A stretch of DNA of 64,000 nt from Amphiura filiformis. Its lineage: Eukaryota; Echinodermata; Ophiuroidea; Amphilepidida; Amphiuridae. The notes beneath the pieces were generated by a model. That model was not told the origin of the DNA and made no database searches. It saw nothing but the letters and a program-made list of their open reading frames with translations. Where the stretch lies: NCBI RefSeq assembly GCF_039555335.1, contig NC_092629.1:35380965-35444964 (forward strand), written 5' to 3'. Below, one piece after another: positions 10,201 through 41,597 of the stretch. The position numbers and the translations under genes are program-made. Each line of letters begins with the position of its first letter. The first letter of the stretch is position 1.

Positions 10201-13066
10201 TGCTTGTTTGTACCAATTTTTATGCATTTTTCTTGCTGATTCCAAATATGATTATGAAAATGCACAATTCTGAAATTTTTGTTGTTTTGAAAATTTGGAC
10301 CTTGTTGTCTGCAGTCAACACCTGCGTAAAATAAAAAGGTTACAAAAATATACAAATATCGTAAAATTCCATCAACAAGCATGCCTCTATAAACAGGTGT
10401 TTTTGACGAAAGGCAGATACATGTGCCCTCCTCAAAAACATTTAATATTTGGAGTTCGAGCAATTAATACAGGTGGCTGTACAAACGTGTACTATTATAT
10501 ATGTGGACCAATTTATTGTAATGTTTTCATGGAAGGTGTCTGCCTTTCATCTCTTTTGTCAAAAAAAAACCTGTTTGAGGTACAATGCTTGTATTAGCCT
10601 ATGTTGGGTCAAATTTTACATTAACTATTTTATAAACCAACAAATATATAGCCAATGTTCTGAGAGTGTATTTTCTAATCTAGGGTGAGTAAGTGAGTAA
10701 GCTATTATACAAGCTGAATCAAAATGATTGGTACCCATCACTTCAGCAGTTTTAGACTTCCTAGCTCACAGCATGATTGCCCGGGGTGCAAACATGGGTA
10801 GACGGCATTTTCAGCCTTTTGGTACAACAATGACCCCTTTTTCTAGGCAATTTTGGTTAAGGATGGTCCTTTTTAGCCCAATTTTGCCTCACCATAGCCA
10901 ACATTTTTGGAATTTCCGGGGAGGGGGGACTCAGAACAAATGACCATATGGGTTGATAGCTCCCCTCCCAAACACACAACCAATCACAAGTGAGTTGGCA
11001 TGATTGGAATCACTCACACTGGCGTACATAGCGCAGTACGCGAAAAATCATCATGCTACATGTATGTCCCCTATGTCAGGCCATGGAAATAGTCGAGCTA
11101 TTCATTCAATTGAAATTTCACCTGTAGTCTCAGAGTATTTCAGTGTCCATTTCGCTCCCATCAATACACATAAGTTATCAATATTATTGGCTATAACCAT
11201 TATGGCATTAACTTCCTGTACTAATATTGACAATTCTTGGTGAAAATTGAATAATGGTATTGATTATTGACAAAGAACTTCAACTTGTATAATTTTCTAG
11301 GATGTGTGGTTTAAACTGTTTGATATACATGTAAATCAGGAAGTGGAGAAAGATTCTCAACTTTCATGATATACACTGTAATGGTCAGGCCAGGTCAATA
11401 GTACTCTTGACTCCACGCTTGACTCCATAGCCTTCTACATAAAAAGTTCTAGTTTTGAGATATTTTCCCAAAATATCAAGAACTATATCAAGAACCACTG
11501 AACCATTTGGCTTGTTTGTACTCATTTTAATGCATTTTCCATGCTGACTCCAAAATATGGTCATGAAAATGTACAATTCAAAAGTCAACATCGTGCGGAG
11601 AGGGTTAAATTTTGACAGAGCAGATGAGAATATCTTCTCTGATATAAATCATCAATAATAATATTATTGGTTCTATTATTGGTTAACCATTATGGGATTA
11701 ACTTTCTCTACTAATATTGACAACCTCAAGTGTGCTTTTCTAACTTCCTATTGACATCACAATGCTATTATTGGTGAAAATTGATCCATGATTGATTATT
11801 GACAAGGAATTTCAACTTGTATGATTTTCTAAGATGTGTGGATACAATGAAAGGTCTTTTTGACTTCTTGAATGAATAGCCTTTGACAAAAAGTTTTGAC
11901 ATTGATTAGCATACTTATGAGGTCAGGTTAAAAACTTGGACTAGTTTTTCATCATTTTTAAAAGGGGGTACTACACCCATGGTCAATTGTGTGCCTATTT
12001 TTGCATTTTTCTCAAAAATTATAGCACATTGGTGACAAATAAGATTATGTATATTATAGGGGCAAGGACTACAACTACTGTACTGAGAATTTAGCAACTC
12101 AAAGCAAATAGTTATTAATTTATTGATCAAATATTGGTTTTCCCTCATTTTTGACTGTAACTCCACAAATGTTGTCTGTGCTGAAATAAAATTTCCAGTG
12201 CAGTAGTTGTAGTCCTTGCCCCTATAATATACATATCTTACTTGTCCCAAATGCGCTATAATTTTTGAGAAAAATGCACAAATAGGCACAAAATTGGGCA
12301 GGGGTGTAGTACCCCCGTAAGTAATAGCTTCCCACAGTGCACTATGATTAAGGGGGATGTCATTTTTTTTGGAAGGGGTTCATGACTATGTCTGTGACCA
12401 GAGTCAATTTTTATGACCTCCCCCTATAGTGGGCTAAAATTTTGTATGACCCTCCATATCTTGAGTTGAACATTTTTATGACCCCCCTTCCGCCTACCCC
12501 TTCCGCCTACCCCTTCCGCCTAGACAGACTCATGACAAACTATTCATTGCCGGAACTAAGGAGCGGAGTGTGCAAAAATTTAATGTGAAGAAAGTGCGCG
12601 GAGCGCATTAACATTTTGATCATAAGTGTAAAGAAGGTGTGTGGAGCGCACAAAATTGTTTGCATTTTTATATAACTAAAGATTGTGCGCACATTTTGAT
12701 CGTACGTTAAAAGAACTATTAACGGTTTCGCCTATCATTGTCGAGAGGTATCATCAAAATGATGATGTCTATCGACCATAATAGGCGAAACCGTCAATAG
12801 CGAGTAAAACATTTGGTTTTGTTCAAAAGAAATTTTTCTTACATATACTGTACATTATATCTACAAACCTGATGAATCTATTTCATACATTTGTACGTAT
12901 GTTTGTTTAACTTTCAGAGGAAAGAGAAGTGGAGAGGCAGCGACAACTTGAAGAAAAAAATAATTGCCAAACCAGACAAAGACCTCAAATACTGGTATTC
13001 TATATAGCTTTGCTAATTGCAATATCCTGGACAAATATCCTATACAGATTGGACTCCATCAGGTGA
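4260..13066 (+). CDS. EGF-CFC family protein (Cripto/Cryptic/one-eyed-pinhead type), six exons, 281 aa
   Basis: EGF-CFC proteins are extracellular membrane-tethered co-receptors for Nodal-class TGF-beta ligands. Six exons (35+62+222+159+219+149 nt) join in frame to 281 codons. In order: a signal peptide in residues 1-30 (hydrophobic run ILMAVVLFSLISM), two homologous exons encoding an acidic W-F repeat region (34-159), an EGF-like module (about 162-191), a CFC module (198-232), a charged Glu/Arg/Gln linker, and a hydrophobic segment at about 257-275 followed by RLDSIR and the stop. The family call rests on CKNGG, then LGSFCIC, then a C-terminal EGF Cys at 190, then the CFC spacing with PHD-G-E-W and CICRC. 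The first and third EGF cysteines are missing (H166, G173), and the CFC module has seven cysteines, one more than usual. A basic RRRR run (112-115) could be a convertase site, and N150-G-T is a glycosylation sequon. The tail could be a GPI signal or a membrane anchor; the charged end favours the latter. Family call strong; ligand role inferred. Confidence 0.88.
4885..4946 (+). CDS. EGF-CFC gene exon 2 (signal peptide core)
   Basis: The exon follows a pyrimidine-rich acceptor (ttttccatctccag) and ends before gtacta. It supplies the hydrophobic core ILMAVVLFSLISMSLG and a basic KGRK. The 62 nt keep frame (phase 2 in, phase 1 out). Confidence 0.8.
5030..5161. mobile_element. Short inverted-repeat element (MITE) in EGF-CFC intron 2
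   Basis: The ends aggggctgtgcaataatta and taattattgtacagccccttt-like sequence are inverted copies of each other, spanning about 130 bp. One arm recurs at 39541-39565 in RTCA intron 1. No coding capacity. Confidence 0.6.
5810..6031 (+). CDS. EGF-CFC gene exon 3 (W-F repeat units 1 and 2)
   Basis: Acceptor tctccaacag, donor gtaagt, 222 nt, phase 1 in and out, so it can be skipped or duplicated without a frameshift. It encodes two copies of a W-F-x-L...G-S-E-[ST] unit, with W at residues 52 and 73, each followed by an Asp-Asp pair, and it ends HETMTMKGTSALQQ. Exon 4 is its paralogue. Confidence 0.85.
6470..7145. mobile_element. Fragments of the 'ccatttgaaat...cttccacagg' MITE family around a SINE
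   Basis: Pieces at 6470-6680 and 7045-7145 share the arms seen in better preserved copies at 7389-7592, 8263-9478 and 34533-34686, namely a half-site like 'tccatttgaaat' followed by 'cctctgtggaaga'. A tRNA-derived SINE at 6729-6975 lies between them. These fragments fill most of EGF-CFC intron 3. Confidence 0.55.
6729..6975 (+). mobile_element. tRNA-derived SINE
   Basis: It begins with a tRNA-like head: 'gtggctgagcgg' resembles an A box and 'ggtttgagccc' resembles a B box. It continues into a body with 'gaataaggcactttatctc' and a C-rich 'cccacccccgggtttcc' stretch. A related motif, 'ttgagcaaggcacttcatt', is in the SINE at 55062, so the two share a body domain. Confidence 0.6.
7389..7592. mobile_element. 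MITE with inverted arms in EGF-CFC intron 3
   Basis: The left arm (tattccagttgaaatccca, then acacccttatggaaga) and right arm (tcttccatagggggtgtgtg, then ttaactggaata) are inverted copies. The right end finishes only about 15 bp before the exon 4 acceptor. Confidence 0.7.
7607..7765 (+). CDS. EGF-CFC gene exon 4 (duplicate of exon 3, W-F repeat unit 3)
   Basis: The exon uses the same tctccaacag acceptor and gtaagt donor as exon 3 and has the same phase (159 nt, 1 to 1). It encodes RRRRGG, then TKIAPAEWFELL, GSESSVDD and NETMVMNGTS, matching exon 3 at both ends but with one internal W-F unit instead of two. N150 of N-G-T is a possible glycosylation site. Confidence 0.85.
8263..9478. mobile_element. 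MITE of the same family, split by the foldback element
   Basis: The left terminal arm, about 8263-8321, reads gggccattccaat, then cacactcccccctgtggaag, then gaaatatcttc. It pairs with the right arm at about 9418-9478 read in reverse. The foldback element at 8478-9424 sits inside the right arm. Excising it together with one copy of its 8-bp duplication restores the arm, which fixes the order of insertion. Confidence 0.75.
8478..9424. mobile_element. Foldback element built of 'ggttcgctatctctaa' units, 8-bp target duplication
   Basis: About twenty degenerate 16-nt units (ggttcgctatctctaa or ggtccgctatcactaa, with A/T-rich spacers) run in one direction from about 8490 to 8918. Their reverse complements (ttagagatagcgaacc) then run from about 8925 to 9400, meeting at the palindrome gctatagc. 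The whole is flanked by direct repeats cagaagat at 8478-8485 and 9417-9424. There is no coding sequence. Foldback transposons with arms made of short tandem repeats are known from Drosophila (FB) and, as I recall, sea urchin (TU elements); assignment to either family is inference. Confidence 0.82.
9511..9729 (+). CDS. EGF-CFC gene exon 5 (EGF-like and CFC modules)
   Basis: This 219-nt exon (phase 1 to 1) encodes both diagnostic modules. EGF cysteines are present at 167, 179, 181 and 190 only. CFC cysteines are at 198, 212, 213, 215, 217, 224 and 232. H203 and W207 in PHDGEW align with the PHDTW His and Trp implicated in ALK4 binding by human Cripto; here one residue is inserted between them. 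Donor gtaaga. Confidence 0.92.
10065..10128. repeat. Partial copy of the 'ccctgatgtggcaatgac' MITE
   Basis: The sequence around 'gccgcatagatacgcgagtgaaacagctgcctcaa' and the end 'cactgccacttcagggtg' match the elements at 14202-14377 and 15976-16146. The left arm is degraded. Confidence 0.5.
10134..10335 (+). repeat. Interspersed repeat, 'gagatattttctcaaaatatc' family
   Basis: This roughly 200-bp repeat begins at a short palindrome (gagatattttctcaaaatatc, in which gatatttt pairs with aaaatatc) and includes 'ctatctcaagaaccactgaa'. Homologous copies are at 11406-11606 and 48803-49034, with partial copies at 6173-6250 (inverted) and 35441-35500. Confidence 0.7.
11406..11606 (+). repeat. Second copy of the 'gagatattttctcaaaatatc' repeat
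   Basis: It is homologous over about 200 bp to 10134-10335, in the same orientation, within EGF-CFC intron 5. Confidence 0.65.
11963..12317. mobile_element. MITE with about 115-bp inverted arms
   Basis: Both ends carry gggggtactacaccc in inverted orientation. Pairing continues through 'gcctatttttgcatttttct' and 'ataggggcaaggactacaac', leaving a central loop of roughly 120 bp. No ORF fits a transposase. Confidence 0.8.
12717..12799. repeat. 83-bp imperfect hairpin
   Basis: The arms ctattaacggtttcgcctat and ataggcgaaaccgtcaatag pair almost perfectly, and the pairing continues with mismatches to a central tcatcaaaatgatga. It lies about 120 bp upstream of the last EGF-CFC exon. Confidence 0.7.
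12918..13066 (+). CDS. EGF-CFC gene exon 6 (linker, hydrophobic tail, stop)
   Basis: After the acceptor aactttcag the frame reads a highly charged stretch (EEREVERQRQLEEK), one Cys at 249, then ILVFYIALLIAISWTNILY and RLDSIR before TGA at 13064. The last six codons and the stop lie inside the first copy of the tandem repeat that fills the downstream region. Confidence 0.82.
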
Positions 13067-13830
13067 TGGTGGGGGTCAAAGGTTAAGTATGCAACTTTCA
13101 CAACTTTGTTTATCCTAGCCCATTTGTTTCCTATTGCCATATCTTTGAAACAATGACTGTACTACACATACCTATGCAGAAAGCGACCTCATAAAGGACA
13201 TTGGCTGGTGACAAACCATGTTGGACTCTTCTACGTGATGACAATGGTCAAAGGTCAAATTGGTAAATACCTCACCTCACAATCACATGAAGGACATTTG
13301 GTATTCACATAACTTTTGGACCTCATCAAGTGATGACAGCTAGGGGTCAAAGGTCAAAGTATGCGAGTCTGGTAAACTGTACTTTGTTTCTATATTGCTA
13401 ACTTTTTCATCACATGAAAATGGAGACTATCCCACACATGCAGAAAACAATCTCATGAAGGAGTCGATAGCAGATATTAGCAGTTGACAGAACTTTTTGG
13501 ATCCATCAAGTGATGGCAGGGTCAAAGGTCAAAGTATGTGAGTTAGACAAACATTTTTGATCTATATTGCCAAATTTGGAACTTTTTCATCACATGAAAT
13601 TGGAGACTACCTATAAATGTATGAAGAAAATAATCCCAAGAAGGACATTTGGAAGTTCACATAACTTTTTGGACCCCATCAAGTGATGACAGGGTCAAAG
13701 GTCAAAGTATGTGAGGTTTAAAAACTTTCACACATTTTTTTTTTTTATATGAAGGAGTCGGACATTGGTAGTTCACATAATTTTATTTGATCCATCAAGT
13801 GATGACAGGGTCAAAGTATGTAAGGCTGAT
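13049..13830 (+). repeat. Tandem repeat seeded at the end of the EGF-CFC coding region
   Basis: Copies of 'ttggaccccatcaagtgatg' followed by 'acagggtcaaaggtcaaag' start near 13049, 13230, 13318, 13498, 13670 and 13785, at intervals of roughly 90-180 bp. The first copy contains the last codons and TGA stop of the EGF-CFC gene. Several later copies keep the same stop-like tga. Confidence 0.75.
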
Positions 13831-14201
13831 GACAAACTTTGATACAACTTTATTGCCACATTTGGAACTTTTTCATCACATGAATTCAGAGAATACCACA
13901 TTGCAGAACTTTTTAAAACTTGAATGAATAGCAAGGTGGTTTTGTGATGAGTGTAAAGCACATAATGTAGAAATGTTTTAATTAAGTATTCTGACACAGC
14001 TATATGACAGTATTTTAGTCAGTTTTAATAACAGCTTATTCATTTGATTTTTACATGAAAGTAAGCTTTTTAAATATTTATTATTTATGTTAGCAATTTT
14101 ATACTTTTAAATTCAAAGAGCTGCTAATACTTGTAGTAGCTAGTGGCATTTTAAGACCCAGGGTATTTTCACAAAGAGCTGTGATGTATACCTACCTTCC
14201 A

Positions 14202-14377
14202 GGGGTATGATGTGGCAATGACGTCAACAGAATTGAGGCAGCTGTTTCTTGCGCGTATCTATGCGGCGTCTTTAAGTGCATGCGTGTGTACACCAGCACT
14301 TTGAGCGAACACTGGCGATTTGAAGCTGCGTCCAATGAAATATACGCTGATGTCATTGCCATATCAGGGTGAAAAAT
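14202..14377. mobile_element. MITE, 'ccctgatgtggcaatgac' family, copy 1
   Basis: The arms tatgatgtggcaatgacgtc and gatgtcattgccatatcagg are inverted. The middle includes 'atctatgcggcgtctttaag' and is GC-richer than the surroundings. Confidence 0.65.
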
Positions 14378-15060
14378 ATTATAATAAATGTGTATCACTT
14401 GTTGGGAGTGAAATTGTAATTGCATTAGATGAATCAACATCTCAGTACAAGTGAAGGAGAGAACTAAATTATCATTCTCAGTACAAGTGCATTATTTTGT
14501 ACAATTTCTCAAGCAACAAGTAATATGCATTTACCTATTTCATACACAACTAACACAAGAAATTTTTTTTATAACAATAAATATAAATGCATCAACCCGC
14601 AAGAAGAAACTTCGGGTAGTGGGCGGAGTGTACGCCCATGCATTATACATAATACATGTTCACATTTGTATAACGTTTGCTCTGATTGGTTCTTGCTATC
14701 TAAGAGTACGAAATTAAATCAAGTTTCAACCACGAAAACAAGCAAATTTTAATGTTTTAAGCCCATTTCCCCTAAAATTGCACAAAATATTAAAATTTAA
14801 CTTTTTAAAGTGTAACATGATTACCTTTTTAATAGGAACACACGCTTCTACACACTATTTCCCAACAGCCAAAATCCCCATGCTTTGTATGCTGTGAATT
14901 CTCGCATATTCACGAGGGTTGACATGTGTCTCTGACAAATCACATAAGCATTGCGTGCCTCCACAATTACATGATAGAGTGTTGCATGTCTTCACGTTTA
15001 TGCCAAAGACATAAAAATATGTGGTATGAGTTTAGCAGTTTCAGTATGTTGCACTTCATA

Positions 15061-15378
15061 TGGAGCGATTGGCCCCGGGGAGGGTTCTCAGTACAAATGA
15101 CCATACGGGGACGTGCCGCAAATATGGGTAGCATTTTCAGCCTTTTGGTATATCATTGCTAAAATAGCCCAATTTTTCCTTAATCTAGCCAAAATTGTCA
15201 AAATTTTGGGAAAATTTGTAAAAACTAAGACAATTTGGGTTAAATTCGGCCGAAAATTTTGACTTTTGGTATATCAATGGGTCCAAATTTCTTGAAAAAT
15301 TGGTATATTTATGGATCCACTTTCAAATTCTCAGCGGCACATCCCTACCAAAACCAAACTTGAGCCCCCGGGATTGGC
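15061..15378. repeat. Low-complexity interspersed repeat with 'ccccgggg' ends
   Basis: The stretch is bounded by ggccccggggagggt and gagcccccgggattggcc. It is filled with 'aaaattttg'-like sequence and the phrase 'gcattttcagccttttggta', which also occurs at 10804-10824. No coding content seen. Confidence 0.5.
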
Positions 15379-15418
15379 CCTCATCAACGGGTGATGCTAT
15401 AGTGTGTAGCAATTCAGA

Positions 15419-15699
15419 GAAGATACCTTACACTTCCCATAATGCATTTCTCCGATTTCAATTTTATGTACTGATTTGCTAGCTAGTGCAACATGGGTCG
15501 ATAGTGACAAATGTGCCTCAATGAACAGGGCACACCCAGATCTTGTTAAATATGTTTATTTCTTGACTATCGACCCATGTTTAGCGAGTCTATTATCAAA
15601 ATGAAAACAAAGGGAACCTGTACAAAGTAATGGGAGTGCCATAATGAAATGAGGGGATGTATCATGTTGCAAAGGATTTTGGGAAGGGTAAGATATCAT
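15419..15699. mobile_element. MITE, 'gatatcttacccttccca' family, copy 1
   Basis: The ends agataccttacacttcccat and gggaagggtaagatatc are inverted. The core contains an inner inverted pair, 'catgggtcgatagtgacaaa' and 'tgactatcgacccatg'. Related copies: 37477-37896 and 53594-53841. Confidence 0.7.
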
Positions 15700-15975
15700 C
15701 TCTGGTAGTAGTCTGTGAATGGTAAATACATAAATAATTTAGTTCATCATTGTCACTTATAACACTTGAAAATCGATAATCATCAAAATAGTACTACAAT
15801 AACTGTTTTTTATAATAAAAAGTTACTCAAATAACTATAAAAGTGTTTCTTAAACTTTTTGCTTTTCAACCAGTATGCTTGGTAAATAAATAAATGTTCT
15901 CTCATCACAATTCTATAGTAATAGCAAAGAAATACGTTTCTACGGCAACATTACAATACCTGGTCTGCTATAATA

Positions 15976-16146
15976 TTTTTCACCCTGATGTGGCAGTGAC
16001 TTCAATGCGCCGAGGCAGCTGCACACATCTATGCGGAGTCTTCAAGCATGTACGTGCAGACACCAGTGCTTTGCGCATCCGCTAGCTGCTTGAAGCTGTG
16101 CCTACTGAAATGCGCACAGACGTTATTGCCACATCAGGGTGAAAAA
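15976..16146. mobile_element. MITE, 'ccctgatgtggcaatgac' family, copy 2
   Basis: The terminal arms ttttcaccctgatgtggcag and ttgccacatcagggtgaaaa are almost perfect inverted copies, 171 bp overall. The internal sequence matches the copy at 14202-14377. Confidence 0.8.
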
Positions 16147-16340
16147 TGGTAAACCAGACTATTTGGTTTCCAAAATAAGTACTGCGAGTTGTATTCTTAA
16201 CAAACACTAGACCCAAAGAGAACTGTCTAAGAATTGCTCTGTGCGTAAGGCTAATCAACCATATTAGTTGTGGGTACCTAAATAGTGTACCTCGGGCATT
16301 TTATTAACAAAAGCTTGATATCGAATGATAATTTGCATCT

Positions 16341-17002
16341 TTAAGGGAACTGGAATGAGCGTTTTCAGCGTTTCGACAGAATTTTTTGTGGGACATGAGA
16401 GCACATCAGACCTTTGAGAGCACATCAGACCTTTGAGAGCACATCAGACATCAGAATTGCATTCTGAATACAAAGAATGTCTTTCTGATATCAAATAATT
16501 TTCATTTTATGAAATTCACGATATAATACAAATATTATGGCAAATTATTAAAATTTGATATTTTATAAATTTAATGATATTGTCTTAAAGTGTATGTAGG
16601 GAGGAAAAGCCGACGATCAATTGAAAATTTTGACCTTTCATATTGAAGATATGGATTTTTTCCCAAAAGACCAAATTTTTTTGGTGTTTTGGGAAAAAAA
16701 ATTCATATCTTCAATACGAAAGGTCAAAATTTTCAATTGATCGTCGGTTTTTCATCCCACCTACATACACTTTAAGTATAAATCATCAGATTTATAAAGT
16801 TTACTTCAAGTACTGTTAAATATCAAAAATATAAATTTTTAATGATTTGCCATAAAATGTGTATTACATTGCAATTTCAAAAATGAAAATTATTTGATAT
16901 CAGAAGGACATTCTTCGTATTCAGAATGCAATTCGATATGTCTGATGTGCTCTAATGTCCCACAATAAATACTGTCCAAACGCTTCATACCCCATCCCTT
17001 AA
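16341..17002. mobile_element. piggyBac-like MITE, long palindrome flanked by TTAA (copy 1)
   Basis: The element starts TTAAGGGA and ends TCCCTTAA and is self-complementary over most of its 662 bp. Its centre is near 16680 (ttttttggtgttttggg). Inside the left arm, a 22-bp sequence with 'gagcacatcagacctttga' is repeated three times at about 16396-16450. The TTAA ends are typical of piggyBac target duplications; superfamily assignment is inference. It lies about 220 bp from the RTCA stop codon. Confidence 0.75.
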
Positions 17003-17220
17003 GCTTGAGTATTACAAATGACTGCCTGTGTAGCGTTGTTGGCACAACCCACTACTCATAGCTTGAAAAAGTGGGTATTGAGGGCAGAACTTACCCGTGG
17101 TGCAAAGGTATATGGTATACAGAACCCCCCCTGGTCTTATCTCTTTGATTATCATTTCCCAGATCTTACAATTTCCTTCCTCTTTGGTTTCTGCAATCTG
17201 TACTCTCAAAGTCCAGCCCA

Positions 17221-40552
<23,332 letters not shown>

Positions 40553-41534
40553 CCTAACAAATGTCTTCAGTGCAACTAGGAATCGTATTCTTGAAATATA
40601 CACTGCTGCTTTTCAAAGTGTGAGGCAAATTAAATTATCTGAATAAAAGGAAAGAAAAAGCACATAATGTGATATGGATAAATTTTATGAATATCATGAC
40701 TGTGTCATGGTGTATTTAAAGAAATTACTATTATATAGACTGTTGTCGAGAGCGTACTTCCGTGATAAATGTGATGTTGACACTGTAGCGCAAACTCATT
40801 AAAGTTAAAAACAATGTGTAATGTGTATGATAGGCCTTTGGCGACAGAATTTACAATGTGTGCGACGTGGTAAAGCACACATAATACGCTTTAGAGGTGC
40901 CTTGTTAACATCACAGAAGTATGCTTCAAAGCTATATCAATTTTTGCAGAATTCCTTTTAGTTTTACAAATTAAAGCGCACTGCCACTGCTAACCGCTGC
41001 AGCGCGTATTATTTTCCACTTGTAAGCATGCACACGCTTGACGTTGTGCATGCACATACGCCATGTACGCAATGGTTAACGCACACAAGGAACCTTGCAA
41101 CAGATTTATTTATCATCTCCCGGGTATCATCTATAAGTCATGAATGATATTGTGAAGCATGCACATGCATGCATGTATCAGTGCAAACTTGCTTGGCAAG
41201 GTATTTTCAATTTTGTGCATGAAAATATTTGTGCATAAAAGCATATTTTCCAAATGCCTTTGGCCATAAATGTAACAACTGAACATAAAATAATAAATAT
41301 CCATCCTATTTATAATACTTACTGAGGTCCAACCACTTGCAAATTGAAGAAAAACACGAAAAGTTCTGCCACATTTCACCACAACATGAAACACAACACA
41401 ACATTAATTTACCGACAGCCGTCTCCCAATCAATCATCTATCACAGCCCGTAGTCCTGTGTTATTGAGCGTGTGGAAAGGGAAAGTGGGGCAATAAAAGT
41501 GCAATTTAGAGCACTTTAACATTTAATTTACACT
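40553..41534. promoter_or_regulatory. Divergent promoter interval between RTCA and DBT
   Basis: 982 bp separate the two start codons, so both 5' UTRs and at least the core promoters must lie here unless a 5' non-coding exon exists further away. An inverted CCAAT (cccaatcaatcatc) lies at about 41426, close upstream of DBT. No clear TATA box. The central part is rich in 'gcatgcacat'-like alternating sequence (41025-41060 and 41160-41180). Confidence 0.55.
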
Positions 41535-41597
41535 ATGGCAGCGTTATTAAGAAGAACTTTAGGGGCACCTGTAACATTTCGCCTTTGCTGTTTGAAG
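41535..41597 (+). CDS. DBT: DBT exon 1
   Basis: [20 protein letters not shown] plus K, donor gtgagt, phase 0. The N-terminus is basic and amphipathic, as expected of a mitochondrial presequence. This start fits human DBT, which also begins MAA. Confidence 0.82.
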
